A stretch of 64,000 bases of DNA from contig NZ_JENB01000002.1 of NCBI RefSeq assembly GCF_000708715.2, forward strand, positions 210,403 through 274,402, given 5' to 3'. The stretch comes from Pseudomonas putida W15Oct28 (GTDB taxonomy: Bacteria; Pseudomonadota; Gammaproteobacteria; Pseudomonadales; Pseudomonadaceae). The notes under the pieces were generated by a model. The model was not told the origin of the DNA and searched no databases. It saw only the letters and a program-made list of their open reading frames with translations. Every line of letters starts with the position of its first letter. Positions within the stretch are counted from its first letter, which is position 1. Below are positions 44,550-53,699 of this stretch, piece after piece. The translations under genes were made by a program, and so were the position numbers.

Positions 44550-44699
44550 CTGCCCATCGTCCTGGATATCTTCTTCAGCTTCCGCTTCATTCGTTGCATC
44601 AGCGTCATTCAAGGGTGGTGAGGTAGGCTTGTGCGGGTCGTTGATGTAGGGGACATCGCTTGGCCCCTTTTCTTCAGTGCCCTCGGTCTTCGGTTGCAT
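44541..44699 (-). CDS. Small acidic protein (52 residues)
   Basis: Read directly: ATG at 44699 with GGAGG 7 bp upstream, ending in TAG at 44543-44541. It starts MQPKTEGTEEKGPSDVPYIN, has a Pro-rich middle and ends in the acidic stretch NEAEAEEDIQDDGQSI. Composition resembles small disordered stress-induced proteins. Its stop lies inside the last codons of the convergent gene. Confidence 0.55.
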   Translation of the reverse strand: MQPKTEGTEEKGPSDVPYINDPHKPTSPPLNDADATNEAEAEEDIQDDGQSI

Positions 44700-44954
44700 G
44701 GCAAAACCTCCAAGCTAATGGATCAGATGTCTGTCACTAAGCGCTTTCAGAAGTCTCGAAAATTTCCCGACATCGATACCTGGTTTTCATCCTCAGTATG
44801 AGCGGCCGCAGAGCCAAAAAATTCCATTTGAAAAGTTGGATGGCACAGGCCCCCATGGCCGTGTCGACGACCGCGTACCCTACGCGGGCTCGTTGTCAAA
44901 AGCTGGGCCTTACGCTTTAATTCCAATTTGCCACTTACCCAATCGGCTATATAG

Positions 44955-46160
44955 ATGCCTCATCCGTCTGACCTTTCACACGACATCAGTACGATTGCCA
45001 GGATTGAGGCCGTGCCGCTTATTCTCAATATGGTGAAGCACATTACCGGCATGCGCTTTGCTGCCATTGCGCGTGTCACCGAGACAAGATGGGTGGCTTG
45101 CGCCGTCGATGACGCTATTGATTTTGGGCTCATACCTGGCGGCGAGTTGGTACTGGAAACGACTATTTGCCACGAAATTCGTCAGCACCGCCAACCCGTT
45201 ATATTCAAGAATGCCACTGAGCATCCGGTATACTCGGCCCATCACACACCTCAGACCTACGGTCTGGAAAGCTACGTCTCAATTCCTATCACCAGGACAA
45301 ACGGAGATTTTTTCGGCACGCTCTGCGCTATCGATGAGGTTCCGGCCCATTTTGATGAAGATGCGGTGTGCAAAACACTGTCGCTATTCGCCCAGCTAAT
45401 AGCAGTTCAACTAGACGTTTTGGCGGATCTTGAGACCAAAACGATTGAACTGGCCGATGCCGCCGAGGCGGGTATTGTCCGGGAGCAATTCATTGCCGTA
45501 CTGGGCCATGACCTCCGTTCACCACTGAGCGCTATCAGAATGAGCGCCGATCTGCTGGAGGCTAAGCTTCCCGCCGGTCGCGAGCAGAAGCTTGCCACTG
45601 CCATACGACAAAGCTCGCAGCGGATGAACAACTTGATTGAAGATGTCCTGGATTTTTCCCGAGGCAAGCTGGGGGGCGGCATTCCGGTCAAACGGACTCT
45701 GGTGGACAACCTTGGTGACATTTTTATCGCCGTCATACATGAAATCATGACGAGTCATCCCAATGTCAAAATCCATCAAGAAGTCATCATCTCACCTGGC
45801 ATCTTCTGTGATGCCGGGAGAATGGGGCAGTTGCTTTCCAACCTATTGGGTAATGCAGTTGCACATGGGGCGTGTGATCACCCGATAGAGGTGATTGCAA
45901 GCATGCAAGAAAATCATATAGTCCTGTCAGTGATGAACCAGGGCCCAGAAATCCCCGACGTTTTGTTACCGCTACTGTTCCAGCCGTTTAAACGGTCGGC
46001 AGGCGGTGGTCGCGCAGAGGGGCTGGGGCTGGGTTTGTATATCGCATCTCAGATCGTCACGGGTCACAACGGCACGCTGACAGTAACCTCTACGCCTGAA
46101 GCTGGCACGCGCTTCGTAGCCAAGTTCCCTGGTACGTTGGAGTGGACGAAAGCGGACTAG
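44955..46160 (+). CDS. GAF-domain sensor histidine kinase
   Basis: 401 residues. GAF domain about 20-155 (HITGMRFAAIARVTETRWVA, LESYVSIPI, GDFFGTLCAIDEVP), then HisKA with LGHDLRSPLSAIRMSADLLE (H185) and HATPase with LSNLLGNAVAHG and GLGLGLYIASQIV. It is a paralogue of the PAS kinase at 33034 in its kinase core and, like it, is followed by one copy of the 109-bp sRNA-like element. No receiver domain or partner regulator is adjacent. No clear Shine-Dalgarno precedes the ATG. Confidence 0.87.
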   Translation: MPHPSDLSHDISTIARIEAVPLILNMVKHITGMRFAAIARVTETRWVACAVDDAIDFGLIPGGELVLETTICHEIRQHRQPVIFKNATEHPVYSAHHTPQTYGLESYVSIPITRTNGDFFGTLCAIDEVPAHFDEDAVCKTLSLFAQLIAVQLDVLADLETKTIELADAAEAGIVREQFIAVLGHDLRSPLSAIRMSADLLEAKLPAGREQKLATAIRQSSQRMNNLIEDVLDFSRGKLGGGIPVKRTLVDNLGDIFIAVIHEIMTSHPNVKIHQEVIISPGIFCDAGRMGQLLSNLLGNAVAHGACDHPIEVIASMQENHIVLSVMNQGPEIPDVLLPLLFQPFKRSAGGGRAEGLGLGLYIASQIVTGHNGTLTVTSTPEAGTRFVAKFPGTLEWTKAD

Positions 46161-46358
46161 ATGCAGGTCGCCTGGGCGGCTATCAGGATCGAAACCGAGT
46201 CTCGTCTCACTGATCGAGCCGCCCTGCATTCAGAACCCCGAATGGATCATCAATAACGTAGCGCCAAATACCATCACGCCTGCGGCTCGGCATGGAGCAG
46301 TCGGCTTGGCGCTGCTTGCGGAACCAGCCCGTATACCGGGAGCAACTCGATCACGCGG

Positions 46359-46467
46359 TAAGGACTTTTCTTTGACTAAATTTTCACAGCATTCCTGAGA
46401 ACCTGAAGCTATCCCTACGTGTGATAGACCTTGCCCGCCTAGCAGCGGGCTTTCTTTTGCCCGCAAA
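46359..46467 (+). ncRNA. Putative small RNA, copy 2 of a duplicated 109-bp element
   Basis: Same length as copy 1 (34324-34432). Differences cluster in the first hairpin (46387-46405, CAG..TTC-CTGA-GAA.CTG), where pairing is kept by compensatory changes. CTATC...GATAG lies at 46409-46427 and the terminator at 46433-46458. It starts about 198 bp downstream of the GAF kinase on the same strand. Confidence 0.55.
46433..46458 (+). terminator. Rho-independent terminator of sRNA-like copy 2
   Basis: GCCCGC, loop CTAGCA, GCGGGC, then TTTCTTTT, identical to copy 1. Confidence 0.88.
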
Positions 46468-46553
46468 TGCCCACCCACTTGTGCAAGGCCATCCTGCTGC
46501 AACCGGCTACCCGCGAGAATGATCGGCCTGTCCTCCGTTCGACTGAAGCATCC

Positions 46554-47897
46554 TCATGACGCCCGCTCCTTCCATGCTTCGTAGCGGGCAAGCAGCGGCT
46601 GAACGCTCAACCCGTGCAGCAGGATGCTCAACGCCACCACCGACAACACCAGGTTGGTGCTCAGTGCCGCGTAGCCCGGAAGCAGCCCATGGTTAAGGGC
46701 ATAGAACAGGTAGTAGAAACTGCCGATCCCCCGGATGCCAAACCATCCAAGCAGCCCACGTTGCCGAATATCCACCAGCCCCCGAATGGGGAACAGGGCA
46801 ATGGCGAAGGGACGAATCAGCAGGAACAACGCACCGGCGACCAGCAACGCCCGCCAGTCCCAGTGTTCTATCAGCACCACCCCGAGCAAGGTCACGAGAA
46901 ACACTTCCATTGCCCGCTCGATCAAGCTACCGAAGGCCAGCATGTCCCCCAGCATGATCCCCGCTGCAACCTGAGAATCTTCCAGCCCTTTCACATCACC
47001 TGTCACGGCCAACTCGGGCGCGACATGCTGGTGGCCGACGACAGGCTGCACCAGGTGTTCGGCGGCCGGCTGTTCCGGGCTGCTGGACGTATGAACCTCT
47101 GCCTGACGCAGGCCCAGCCCGGCGGCGAACACCGCGAGAAAACCGTAGGCCTGAATCGATTCGGCGATCACATAGGCCAGCGCGATCAGTGCCAGGGCCA
47201 GGTAATCGTTGGGCGATACGGTACTGTCGTCGTTGCGCAGCCGCAGGAACAGCGTGAGTTTGCCCAGCCCGCGCCCCATCCAGTAGCCAAGCAGCAGACC
47301 CGCTGTTACCGCCCACAGCATGTCCTTCATCAACCAGCCACCGAGCCAGGCCTGGCCCGTGTCCTGTTGCAGCAGCAGCCCAAGGATGACAAAGGGAAAG
47401 GCCACTCCGTCGTTCAGGCCCGCCTCCCCGGACAAACTCAAACGAACAGGATCTTCGTCCTGGGCATCGGCCACCTGCACAAGTGTTGCAAGCACTGGGT
47501 CTGTGGGTGCCAGGATCGCCCCGATCAGCACCGAAACACCCCATTCAAGGTGCAGGCCGTAGTGCAGCACCAGCGTTACGCCACCGATGCAGATCATCAT
47601 CACAGGCCCTGCCAGGTAAAACGCCGCCAACCATCGGCGGTCATGCAAGGGCAGGCGCAGTTTCAAACCGCTGAAGAACAGCGAAAACAGCACCGCGACC
47701 TCGGTCAGGTGCTCCATCCACTCACTGGACTTGCTGACATCCAGATGAAGAAAACCCAGCCCGGAGGCTCCCAGCCCGATGCCCAGGGCAAGGCACACCA
47801 CAGAGGATGTCACAGGCATCCAGCGTAGATAGGAGGATGAGAGCGCGAGCAGCAGCAAGACCACGCCCAGCATGGCGAACCAGACGATGAAGGTCAT
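46554..47897 (-). CDS. Cation:proton antiporter, CPA1/NhaP type
   Basis: 447 residues with 12-13 hydrophobic segments. The ion-binding core reads IGAILAPTDPVLATLVQ and LSLSGEAGLNDGVAFPFVIL, the conserved pair of the NhaP family. A polar insert at about 270-300 (SSSPEQPAAEHLVQP) is unusual. It exchanges Na+ or K+ for H+ across the inner membrane. It stands alone with a weak ribosome site. The stress context of neighbours suggests a role in salt or pH stress. Confidence 0.88.
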   Translation of the reverse strand: MTFIVWFAMLGVVLLLLALSSSYLRWMPVTSSVVCLALGIGLGASGLGFLHLDVSKSSEWMEHLTEVAVLFSLFFSGLKLRLPLHDRRWLAAFYLAGPVMMICIGGVTLVLHYGLHLEWGVSVLIGAILAPTDPVLATLVQVADAQDEDPVRLSLSGEAGLNDGVAFPFVILGLLLQQDTGQAWLGGWLMKDMLWAVTAGLLLGYWMGRGLGKLTLFLRLRNDDSTVSPNDYLALALIALAYVIAESIQAYGFLAVFAAGLGLRQAEVHTSSSPEQPAAEHLVQPVVGHQHVAPELAVTGDVKGLEDSQVAAGIMLGDMLAFGSLIERAMEVFLVTLLGVVLIEHWDWRALLVAGALFLLIRPFAIALFPIRGLVDIRQRGLLGWFGIRGIGSFYYLFYALNHGLLPGYAALSTNLVLSVVALSILLHGLSVQPLLARYEAWKERAS

Positions 47898-48047
47898 CTG
47901 CGCAGGTGCCCTGGTAGAGTTGTCGATCAGCTTTTGACTTGCCGTTACGACGCGTCGTTCCGCTGCGATGACTGGGCTCGGCCTGGCCGGTGTTCGCGGC
48001 TTGAGCCCCCACAGTTAACGCTGCTCCGAAACGGTCAGCCACACCCT

Positions 48048-49994
48048 TCAAGCCGCCTGATCAAGCCCCCGGCGTACCTTGGCCAGCAGCTCGCCGATCT
48101 GGAACGGCTTGATCAGCAGGTCCATTCCACTGCCCAGAAACGCCTGACGGTCCAGGGCCGTCTCCGCATAGCCGGTCATGAACAGCACCGGCAACCCCGG
48201 GCGGTAGGCCCGCGCCATGTCGGCCAGCTCGCGCCCACTGATCCCTGCCAGACCGACATCGGTGAGCAGCAACTGAATACTGGCATCTTCCCGCAGATGA
48301 TCGAGTGCCTGCTCGATGGTCTCGGCCAAGCTGCAGCGGTATCCGGCATCGGCCAGCACTTCTGCCACTGACAAGCGCACCGAGGCCATGTCCTCGACCA
48401 CCAGCACATGTTCACCTGCCCCTTGCTGGTCGACTTGAAGGCTGCGCTGCTCGCAGGATGCCTGCCGGTTGCTGGCAGGCAACATCAGGATGACCTGAGT
48501 GCCCAGCCCCGGCACGCTGTGGATGGTCACGTGCCCGCCCGACTGGCGAGCGAAACCGTAGATGGTCGACAACCCCAGCCCGGTACCCTGCCCTACCGGC
48601 TTGGTGGTGAAAAACGGATCGAATACCTTTTCCAGCAGATCTGGCGCAATGCCACAGCCATCATCGCGTACCGTCACCGCAACATAAGGGCCATCCTGCA
48701 GGTTGGGGTCGCCGAGTGAGAAGGTCGCGGCCGTATTCACCCAGATATGCCCGCCCTTGGCCAAGGCGTCGCGGGCATTGATCACCAGGTTGAGCACCGC
48801 GCTTTCCAGCTGGATCGGGTCTACCAGCGCGATCGTCGGCTCACGGGACAGCTCCAGTTGCAGCACGATTCGCTCACCGATGGTGCGGTTGATCAGTTCC
48901 TCCAGCGAGCGCACCCGCTCGTTGATATCCACCGGACGCGTGTCCAGAGGCTGCTGCCGCGCGAAGGCGAGCAGCCGATGGGTCAGCGAGGCGGCGCTCA
49001 TGGCAGAGCTCAGAGCCGCGTCGGCGTATGCAGGGACCTTTTCGAGACGGTTCTCTGCCACCCGTTTGCGAATCAGCTCAAGGCTGGTGATGATGCCGGT
49101 CAACAGGTTGTTGAAGTCATGGGCGATGCCGCCTGTCAGACTGCCCAGGGCATCCATCTTCTGCAGTTGCAGCAGTTGCGCCTCGGTCTGCTCGCGCTGG
49201 GCCGTTTCCCGCGCCAACTGGGTGTTGGCGTCCTCAAGGCGCGCCAGGTGCGAGCGCTCGCGGTGGCGATGTTCGGTGACGTCTTCTACGAACACCAGGC
49301 ACAACCCAGGCGCGCGGTAGGGCGATAGCTGCCATTCGGTGTCCCTGGGCATGCCGCCCACGTGCATGCCCAACGTGCCACGCCAGCGCTGCCCCGCAAG
49401 CAGGTGCTGACGCAACTCGGCCATGGCGGTTTGCTGGTCATCGGCAAAGCATTCCTGCAGCGCCTCGGGGTTGCGGTTGTCCTGGGTCAACTGCTCGAAG
49501 GCATGGTTGCATTCATGCACCTTCAGCCCGGCATCAAGCACAGCGATCGGGGCTGAAACATTGGTGAAGATTTCCCGAAAACTGGCCTCGCTTTCCCGCA
49601 AGGCCCGCTCGGTGTCGCGTACCCGCAGCAGGGTCCGCAGGGTGGCCACCAGCACATCGGCGTCCACGGGGTGAACCAGATAGGCGTCGGCGCCTGCGTC
49701 GAGCCCGGTAATGATGTCACCCGTCTGGATCGACGCTGCCGACACGTGGATCACCGGCAGCAAGGCGGTCTCGGGCCTGGCACGCAGCAGGCGGACGATA
49801 TCGAAGCCGCTCATGTCTGGCAGGTTGACGTCCAGGATCAGGGCATCGAAATGCTCGCTATCGATCAACGCCAGCCCCTCGCCACCGGTGCCGGCCTCCG
49901 TCACGATGTAATCATGCAATGCCAGGCGACGGCGCAGCGCATAACGTGTGGCGGCATTGTCGTCAACGATCAGCAGGCGGATGTCAGCGTTCAT
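48048..49994 (-). CDS. Hybrid sensor kinase: REC-PAS-HisKA-HATPase-REC
   Basis: 648 residues from the ATG at 49994. N-terminal receiver has D55 in LILDVNLPDMSG; PAS with IFTNVSAPIAVLDAG near 135-250; HisKA with GGIAHDFNNLLTGIITSLEL; HATPase with NLVINARDAL and GTGLGLSTIYGFA; C-terminal receiver with LLTDVGLAGISGREL. No DNA-binding domain, so it acts in a phosphorelay. It overlaps the previous kinase by 11 bp and is the last gene of the stressosome operon. The longer frame to 50186 runs through the upstream gene. Confidence 0.88.
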   Translation of the reverse strand: MNADIRLLIVDDNAATRYALRRRLALHDYIVTEAGTGGEGLALIDSEHFDALILDVNLPDMSGFDIVRLLRARPETALLPVIHVSAASIQTGDIITGLDAGADAYLVHPVDADVLVATLRTLLRVRDTERALRESEASFREIFTNVSAPIAVLDAGLKVHECNHAFEQLTQDNRNPEALQECFADDQQTAMAELRQHLLAGQRWRGTLGMHVGGMPRDTEWQLSPYRAPGLCLVFVEDVTEHRHRERSHLARLEDANTQLARETAQREQTEAQLLQLQKMDALGSLTGGIAHDFNNLLTGIITSLELIRKRVAENRLEKVPAYADAALSSAMSAASLTHRLLAFARQQPLDTRPVDINERVRSLEELINRTIGERIVLQLELSREPTIALVDPIQLESAVLNLVINARDALAKGGHIWVNTAATFSLGDPNLQDGPYVAVTVRDDGCGIAPDLLEKVFDPFFTTKPVGQGTGLGLSTIYGFARQSGGHVTIHSVPGLGTQVILMLPASNRQASCEQRSLQVDQQGAGEHVLVVEDMASVRLSVAEVLADAGYRCSLAETIEQALDHLREDASIQLLLTDVGLAGISGRELADMARAYRPGLPVLFMTGYAETALDRQAFLGSGMDLLIKPFQIGELLAKVRRGLDQAA

Positions 49995-50859
49995 CAGCGC
50001 CCTCCTGGGCCAGCGCCATTGGCAGGATGACAAAGAACGACGATCCGCTGCCGGGTGTACTTTCCACCCCAACCTCGCCGCCCAGCAGCGCCGCAAAACG
50101 CTTGCACAGCGAAAGCCCCAGCCCCGTGCCACGCAGGCGCTTCTGCAGCGGCGAGTCAATCTGGGCGAAATCTTCAAACAAGCCACCTAGCAGCTCGGGC
50201 GCAATTCCGATACCCGTATCGCTCACGGCAAAACGCACCTGTTCGCTGCCCAGCAGCTGCGCGGACACGCGCACTTCGCCACGGGTGGTGAACTTCAGGG
50301 CGTTGGAAATGAAGTTGCGCAGGATCTGCGCCAGCTTCTTGTCATCGGTATACATCTTCGGCAGGCCCTGCGGCTCTTCGAAGATCAGGTCCACGCTCCC
50401 GGTGTCGACGATCGGGCGGAACATGCCGCGCAGGGCCGCGAACAGGTCGAGCATATCGAACCAGGCAGGCGATATGGTGATGCGGCCGGCTTCGATCTTG
50501 GCAAGGTCGAGCAGGTCGTCGACCATGTCGCCCAGCTCACGGGTTGCAGTGTTGATAAAAGCCACCTGCAACTGCTGCTCCTTGCTCAGCGGCCCGTCCA
50601 CCTCGTCGGCGAGCAGGCTGGTGATGCTCAGGATCGAGCCCAACGGCGTGCGGAACTCGTGGCTCATGTAGGACAGGAAGCGGCTTTTCAGGTCCGAGGC
50701 CTGGCGCAGTTGCTCAGCCTGGATGTCCAGCTCGGCATACAGCGCCAGCACCCCCTGGTTGGTCTCCTCCAGTTCGGCGCGCAGCGCCTGGTTTTCCGCC
50801 TGCAACCGGGCGATGAGGTCGGCCTGCTCGACGCTGTTGTTGGATGATGATTCAGCCAT
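49984..50859 (-). CDS. Cytoplasmic histidine kinase in the stressosome operon
   Basis: 291 residues. A coiled coil (15-60) leads to HisKA with FLSYMSHEFRTPLGSILSI (H67) and HATPase with NFISNALKFTT, DTGIGI and GTGLGLSLCKRFA. There is no membrane segment or sensor domain, so the input is probably the RsbT protein or stressosome. It overlaps the rsbT/X-like gene by 8 bp and the hybrid kinase by 11 bp. Confidence 0.88.
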   Translation of the reverse strand: MAESSSNNSVEQADLIARLQAENQALRAELEETNQGVLALYAELDIQAEQLRQASDLKSRFLSYMSHEFRTPLGSILSITSLLADEVDGPLSKEQQLQVAFINTATRELGDMVDDLLDLAKIEAGRITISPAWFDMLDLFAALRGMFRPIVDTGSVDLIFEEPQGLPKMYTDDKKLAQILRNFISNALKFTTRGEVRVSAQLLGSEQVRFAVSDTGIGIAPELLGGLFEDFAQIDSPLQKRLRGTGLGLSLCKRFAALLGGEVGVESTPGSGSSFFVILPMALAQEGADER

Positions 50860-51868
50860 GCACGGTCTCCAGGTCGATGACCAACACCGTCACGTCGTCC
50901 CGCCCACGGCAGAAATCGCGATGCAATACGGCAGCGATGACCGCCGGGTGGCGGTGAACAAGGCCCGGGTAGGTTTGCAGGTTCCAACGGGACTGCAGGC
51001 CGTCGCTGAACATGATCAACAGAGTTCCCTTCACGTGAGCGTAGTCGAACACCTGGCCCTTGCGGTATTGCCCGCCGACGATACCGGGGTGCGAGGCCAG
51101 GCCGCGCGGCCGTTCGGTGCCGACCAGGGTTGCGCCGATATTGCCGATGCCGATGAACGACAGGTGGTCACCCGTACCTTCGTACTGGGCAATGGCAACC
51201 GCACCGCCGCGGGTGCCGGCCATGGCATGGTGCAGTTCGCCAAGCAAGTGCTCCGGTGCGCTGAAGGGCGCCAGGGTAAAGGCCTGAACACCCGCCTTGG
51301 CCGCACGCTCGGCCTCCTCGCCATGGCCAAGCCCATCGATCAGCACGGCGCTGATACGCTGTTCGGCCAGCGTCACATGCCAGCTATCACCGCAGGCCGG
51401 GTCATCGTGCAGCGAATGCTGGGTCACGCCGATGCGTATGTCCCGGCCCGTATGGTCCTGACGGTAAAGGCGCGCCAGCACCACAGCGCCATGCGCGTCC
51501 GCATGCACATCGAATACCTGCGCCAGGCGGCTGACCGCCCCCAGCCCGATGCCCTGGGTACCTCCGGTGGAATAGCCATCGGCCAGGCAGTTAGCCAGGT
51601 CGAACCCTTGTGCACGGTCCACCGCCACCAGTTCCATACCCGGGTGGGCGCCATCCGCAAGCACGCGAAGATGCAATTCACCACGCTCGGCGTGTTTGAG
51701 TACATTGCTGGCAAGCTCGGTGGCGACAATGGCCGCCCGGCCGGCGTCGGCGGCATTGAAACCAAGCTGCTCGGCCAGCCTCTGGGCAACACGCCGGGCA
51801 TGGCCGACCTGGCTGGCATCATCAAGGCGCAGGACCTGTGTCAAACTCGCTGCCAGGTTCAGGCCCAT
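50852..51868 (-). CDS. rsbX: RsbT-like ATPase fused to RsbX-like PP2C phosphatase
   Basis: 338 residues. Residues 1-140 match the HATPase of RsbT/RsbW (ATELASNVLKHAERGELHLR, GTQGIGLGAVSRLAQVFDV). Residues 145-338 match a SpoIIE/PP2C domain (SAVLIDGLGHGEEAERAAKA, GTLLIMFSDGLQSRWNL, GRDDVTVLVIDL). In Bacillus RsbX dephosphorylates RsbS and RsbR to reset the stressosome. The ATPase part is an addition. Overlaps rsbT by 10 bp. Confidence 0.88.
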   Translation of the reverse strand: MGLNLAASLTQVLRLDDASQVGHARRVAQRLAEQLGFNAADAGRAAIVATELASNVLKHAERGELHLRVLADGAHPGMELVAVDRAQGFDLANCLADGYSTGGTQGIGLGAVSRLAQVFDVHADAHGAVVLARLYRQDHTGRDIRIGVTQHSLHDDPACGDSWHVTLAEQRISAVLIDGLGHGEEAERAAKAGVQAFTLAPFSAPEHLLGELHHAMAGTRGGAVAIAQYEGTGDHLSFIGIGNIGATLVGTERPRGLASHPGIVGGQYRKGQVFDYAHVKGTLLIMFSDGLQSRWNLQTYPGLVHRHPAVIAAVLHRDFCRGRDDVTVLVIDLETVHG

Positions 51869-52263
51869 CGTGTGATCGTTACCCGGGTGCCTTGCCCGGG
51901 GGTGGTGTCCAGTTCAAATTCGTCTACCAGTCGGCGGGCGCCGGTCAAGCCCAGGCCAAGCCCCCCGCCCGATGTCCAGCCATCGGTGAGGGCCAGCTTG
52001 ACGTCGGCGATACCCGGCCCCTCGTCACGAAACACCAGGCGCAGGCCAACCCGCCCGGTTTCTTCGATGACCGACCAGTCCATGTCACCGCCGCCGCCGT
52101 ATACCACGGTGTTACGCGCCAGCTCACTCACAGCCGTGACCAGTTTGGTGAGGTCGACCAACCGCATGCCGCACTCGCTGGCGATCTTGCGTGCCAACTG
52201 ACGGGCCAGCACCACGTCCTGCTCAATGCGCACCGGCTGGCTGCCGCTTTGGCGGATGCTCAT
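51859..52263 (-). CDS. rsbT: RsbT switch-kinase homologue
   Basis: 134 residues, the right length for RsbT. GHKL ATPase motifs: VTAVSELARNTVVYGGGG (N box), FRDEGPGI (G1), and SGGGLGLGLTGARRLVDEFE (G2). RsbT phosphorylates RsbS and RsbR and, when released, activates a downstream partner. With no sigma-B in Pseudomonas, that partner is probably one of the two kinases below. ATGA overlap with rsbS. Confidence 0.9.
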   Translation of the reverse strand: MSIRQSGSQPVRIEQDVVLARQLARKIASECGMRLVDLTKLVTAVSELARNTVVYGGGGDMDWSVIEETGRVGLRLVFRDEGPGIADVKLALTDGWTSGGGLGLGLTGARRLVDEFELDTTPGQGTRVTITRWA

Positions 52264-52622
52264 GAGTGGCCTACCCGCTGGCGCAACAGGTGCATGCCGC
52301 GGTCCACATTCAGTGCAGTGCTTACGCCGGGCAAGGTCAGGCCGAGCTCCACGAGGGTGATGGCCACCGCGGGTTGCATACCGACCAGGACCGTCTCGGC
52401 ATCCATGATCCGGGAAAGCCCGGAGATACTGGCGATCATGCGGCCGATGAACGAATCGACCATATCCAGCGCGGAAATATCGATCAGCACGCCACGGGCC
52501 GAGGTGTGGTCGATACGGTCGGTAAGGTCATCCTGCAGGCGCAGCGCCAGTTGGTCATGCATGTCGACCTGAATGGTTACCAGCAGGAATTCACCCATTT
52601 GCAGAATGGGAATACGCTCCAT
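52260..52622 (-). CDS. rsbS: RsbS STAS-domain scaffold
   Basis: 120 residues, a single STAS domain. The phosphorylation site is in IDISALDMVDSFIGRMIA, with the Ser equivalent to S59 of Bacillus RsbS. QMGEFLLVTIQVDMHDQLAL opens the domain. RsbS with RsbR forms the stressosome core that holds RsbT. Lies 4 bp after rsbR and overlaps rsbT. Confidence 0.92.
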   Translation of the reverse strand: MERIPILQMGEFLLVTIQVDMHDQLALRLQDDLTDRIDHTSARGVLIDISALDMVDSFIGRMIASISGLSRIMDAETVLVGMQPAVAITLVELGLTLPGVSTALNVDRGMHLLRQRVGHS

Positions 52623-52626
52623 CGGC

Positions 52627-53478
52627 TCACACCTTCTCGCCAGTGCTGGTACCGAGACGCGAAAGCGCCAACTTCAAGGCATCCGCAAGGTTGGACTTGG
52701 TGGTCAGCGTGCCCAGGTCAAGGCCCAGGTGCACGATAGTCTGGGCGATCTGCGGGCGAACACCGCTGATGATGCAATCGGCACCCATCAGGCGGATGGC
52801 CGTCACGGTCTTGAGCAGGTGCTGGGCGACCAGGGTGTCGACAGTAGGCACGCCGGTGATATCGATGATGGCAATCTCGGAGCCGGTATCGACAATGCGC
52901 TGCAGCAGCGATTCCATTACTGTCTGGCTGCGTTGCGAGTCGAGTGTGCCGATCAACGGCAGGGCCAGTACACCCTCCCAGAGTTTGACCACCGGCGTGG
53001 ATAGCTCAAGCAGCTCTTCCTGCTGGCGCTTGATGACGCCTTCGCGGTTTTTTTGATAGGTGCGAATGGTGTGCAGGCCGAGCGCATCGAGCAGTTGGGA
53101 GATTTCCCACAGTTGTTCGGCTAACAGCGCTGGCTGTTCGCGGTAATGGGCTTGCAGCAGTGTAAATAGCGGCCCCTTGAGGGCGAAGATGAAATAGGCA
53201 GTCTGGTGCGATTCGTGCCCAGCCTGCGCACGGCTGGCAGACAGTTTTTCGAGGAAACTACGCGTTTCTTCCCACTCTTCTACGCCGATCTGCGTACCCG
53301 CCTCCTTGCGCAGCCCGTCGATCAGCAGCTGCAGGAAGTCACGGGTTTCCTGGCGCAAGTCGTGTTCACGAATATTGCGTGTCGCGCCGTTGGCCTCCAG
53401 GGCGCTGAGCCACTGCGCCAACAACTGCGCCTGATTACCGGCGATTGCTTCCAAGGTACTGTTCTGCAGTGCTGCCAT
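52627..53478 (-). CDS. rsbR: RsbR stressosome sensor protein
   Basis: 283 residues. The N-terminal globin-like helical domain (1-150) reads FALKGPLFTLLQAHYREQ and HTIRTYQKNREGVI; the C-terminal STAS domain has IIDITGVPTVDTLVAQHLLK, with the Thr pair expected for phosphorylation (compare T171 and T205), and GVRPQIAQTIVHLGL. The heme residue of true globins is not evident. First gene of the operon. Confidence 0.92.
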   Translation of the reverse strand: MAALQNSTLEAIAGNQAQLLAQWLSALEANGATRNIREHDLRQETRDFLQLLIDGLRKEAGTQIGVEEWEETRSFLEKLSASRAQAGHESHQTAYFIFALKGPLFTLLQAHYREQPALLAEQLWEISQLLDALGLHTIRTYQKNREGVIKRQQEELLELSTPVVKLWEGVLALPLIGTLDSQRSQTVMESLLQRIVDTGSEIAIIDITGVPTVDTLVAQHLLKTVTAIRLMGADCIISGVRPQIAQTIVHLGLDLGTLTTKSNLADALKLALSRLGTSTGEKV

Positions 53479-53699
53479 GTGCGGTTTGCTCCTGAAAAAT
53501 GCCTGGCCGGCTCACCGATGTTCGTGCCGGCTTCGAAAATGACATCTACCGATGAAAATAGTTGTGGCACTGGTCAATAAATGATTGCGCCATCTTCTGT
53601 GTCGCTAACTGTAGGCCAAGTTCATGGGCTGCGTGGGCTGCACAGCCTTATCTTCCACCGGCGGGCATTCGGGAGTTCTATCAGGGCGAGTAGCGCTGG

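Larger units (their letters stand above)
46161..46553. other. Intergenic region holding sRNA-like copy 2
   Basis: 393 bp between the GAF kinase and the convergent antiporter gene. It holds the 109-bp element at 46359-46467; no other feature is seen. Confidence 0.5.

Noticed and set aside
46614..47828. 404-codon open frame antisense to the antiporter
   Set aside because: Gln/Arg/His-rich shadow with no membrane segments, whereas the other strand encodes an intact transporter.
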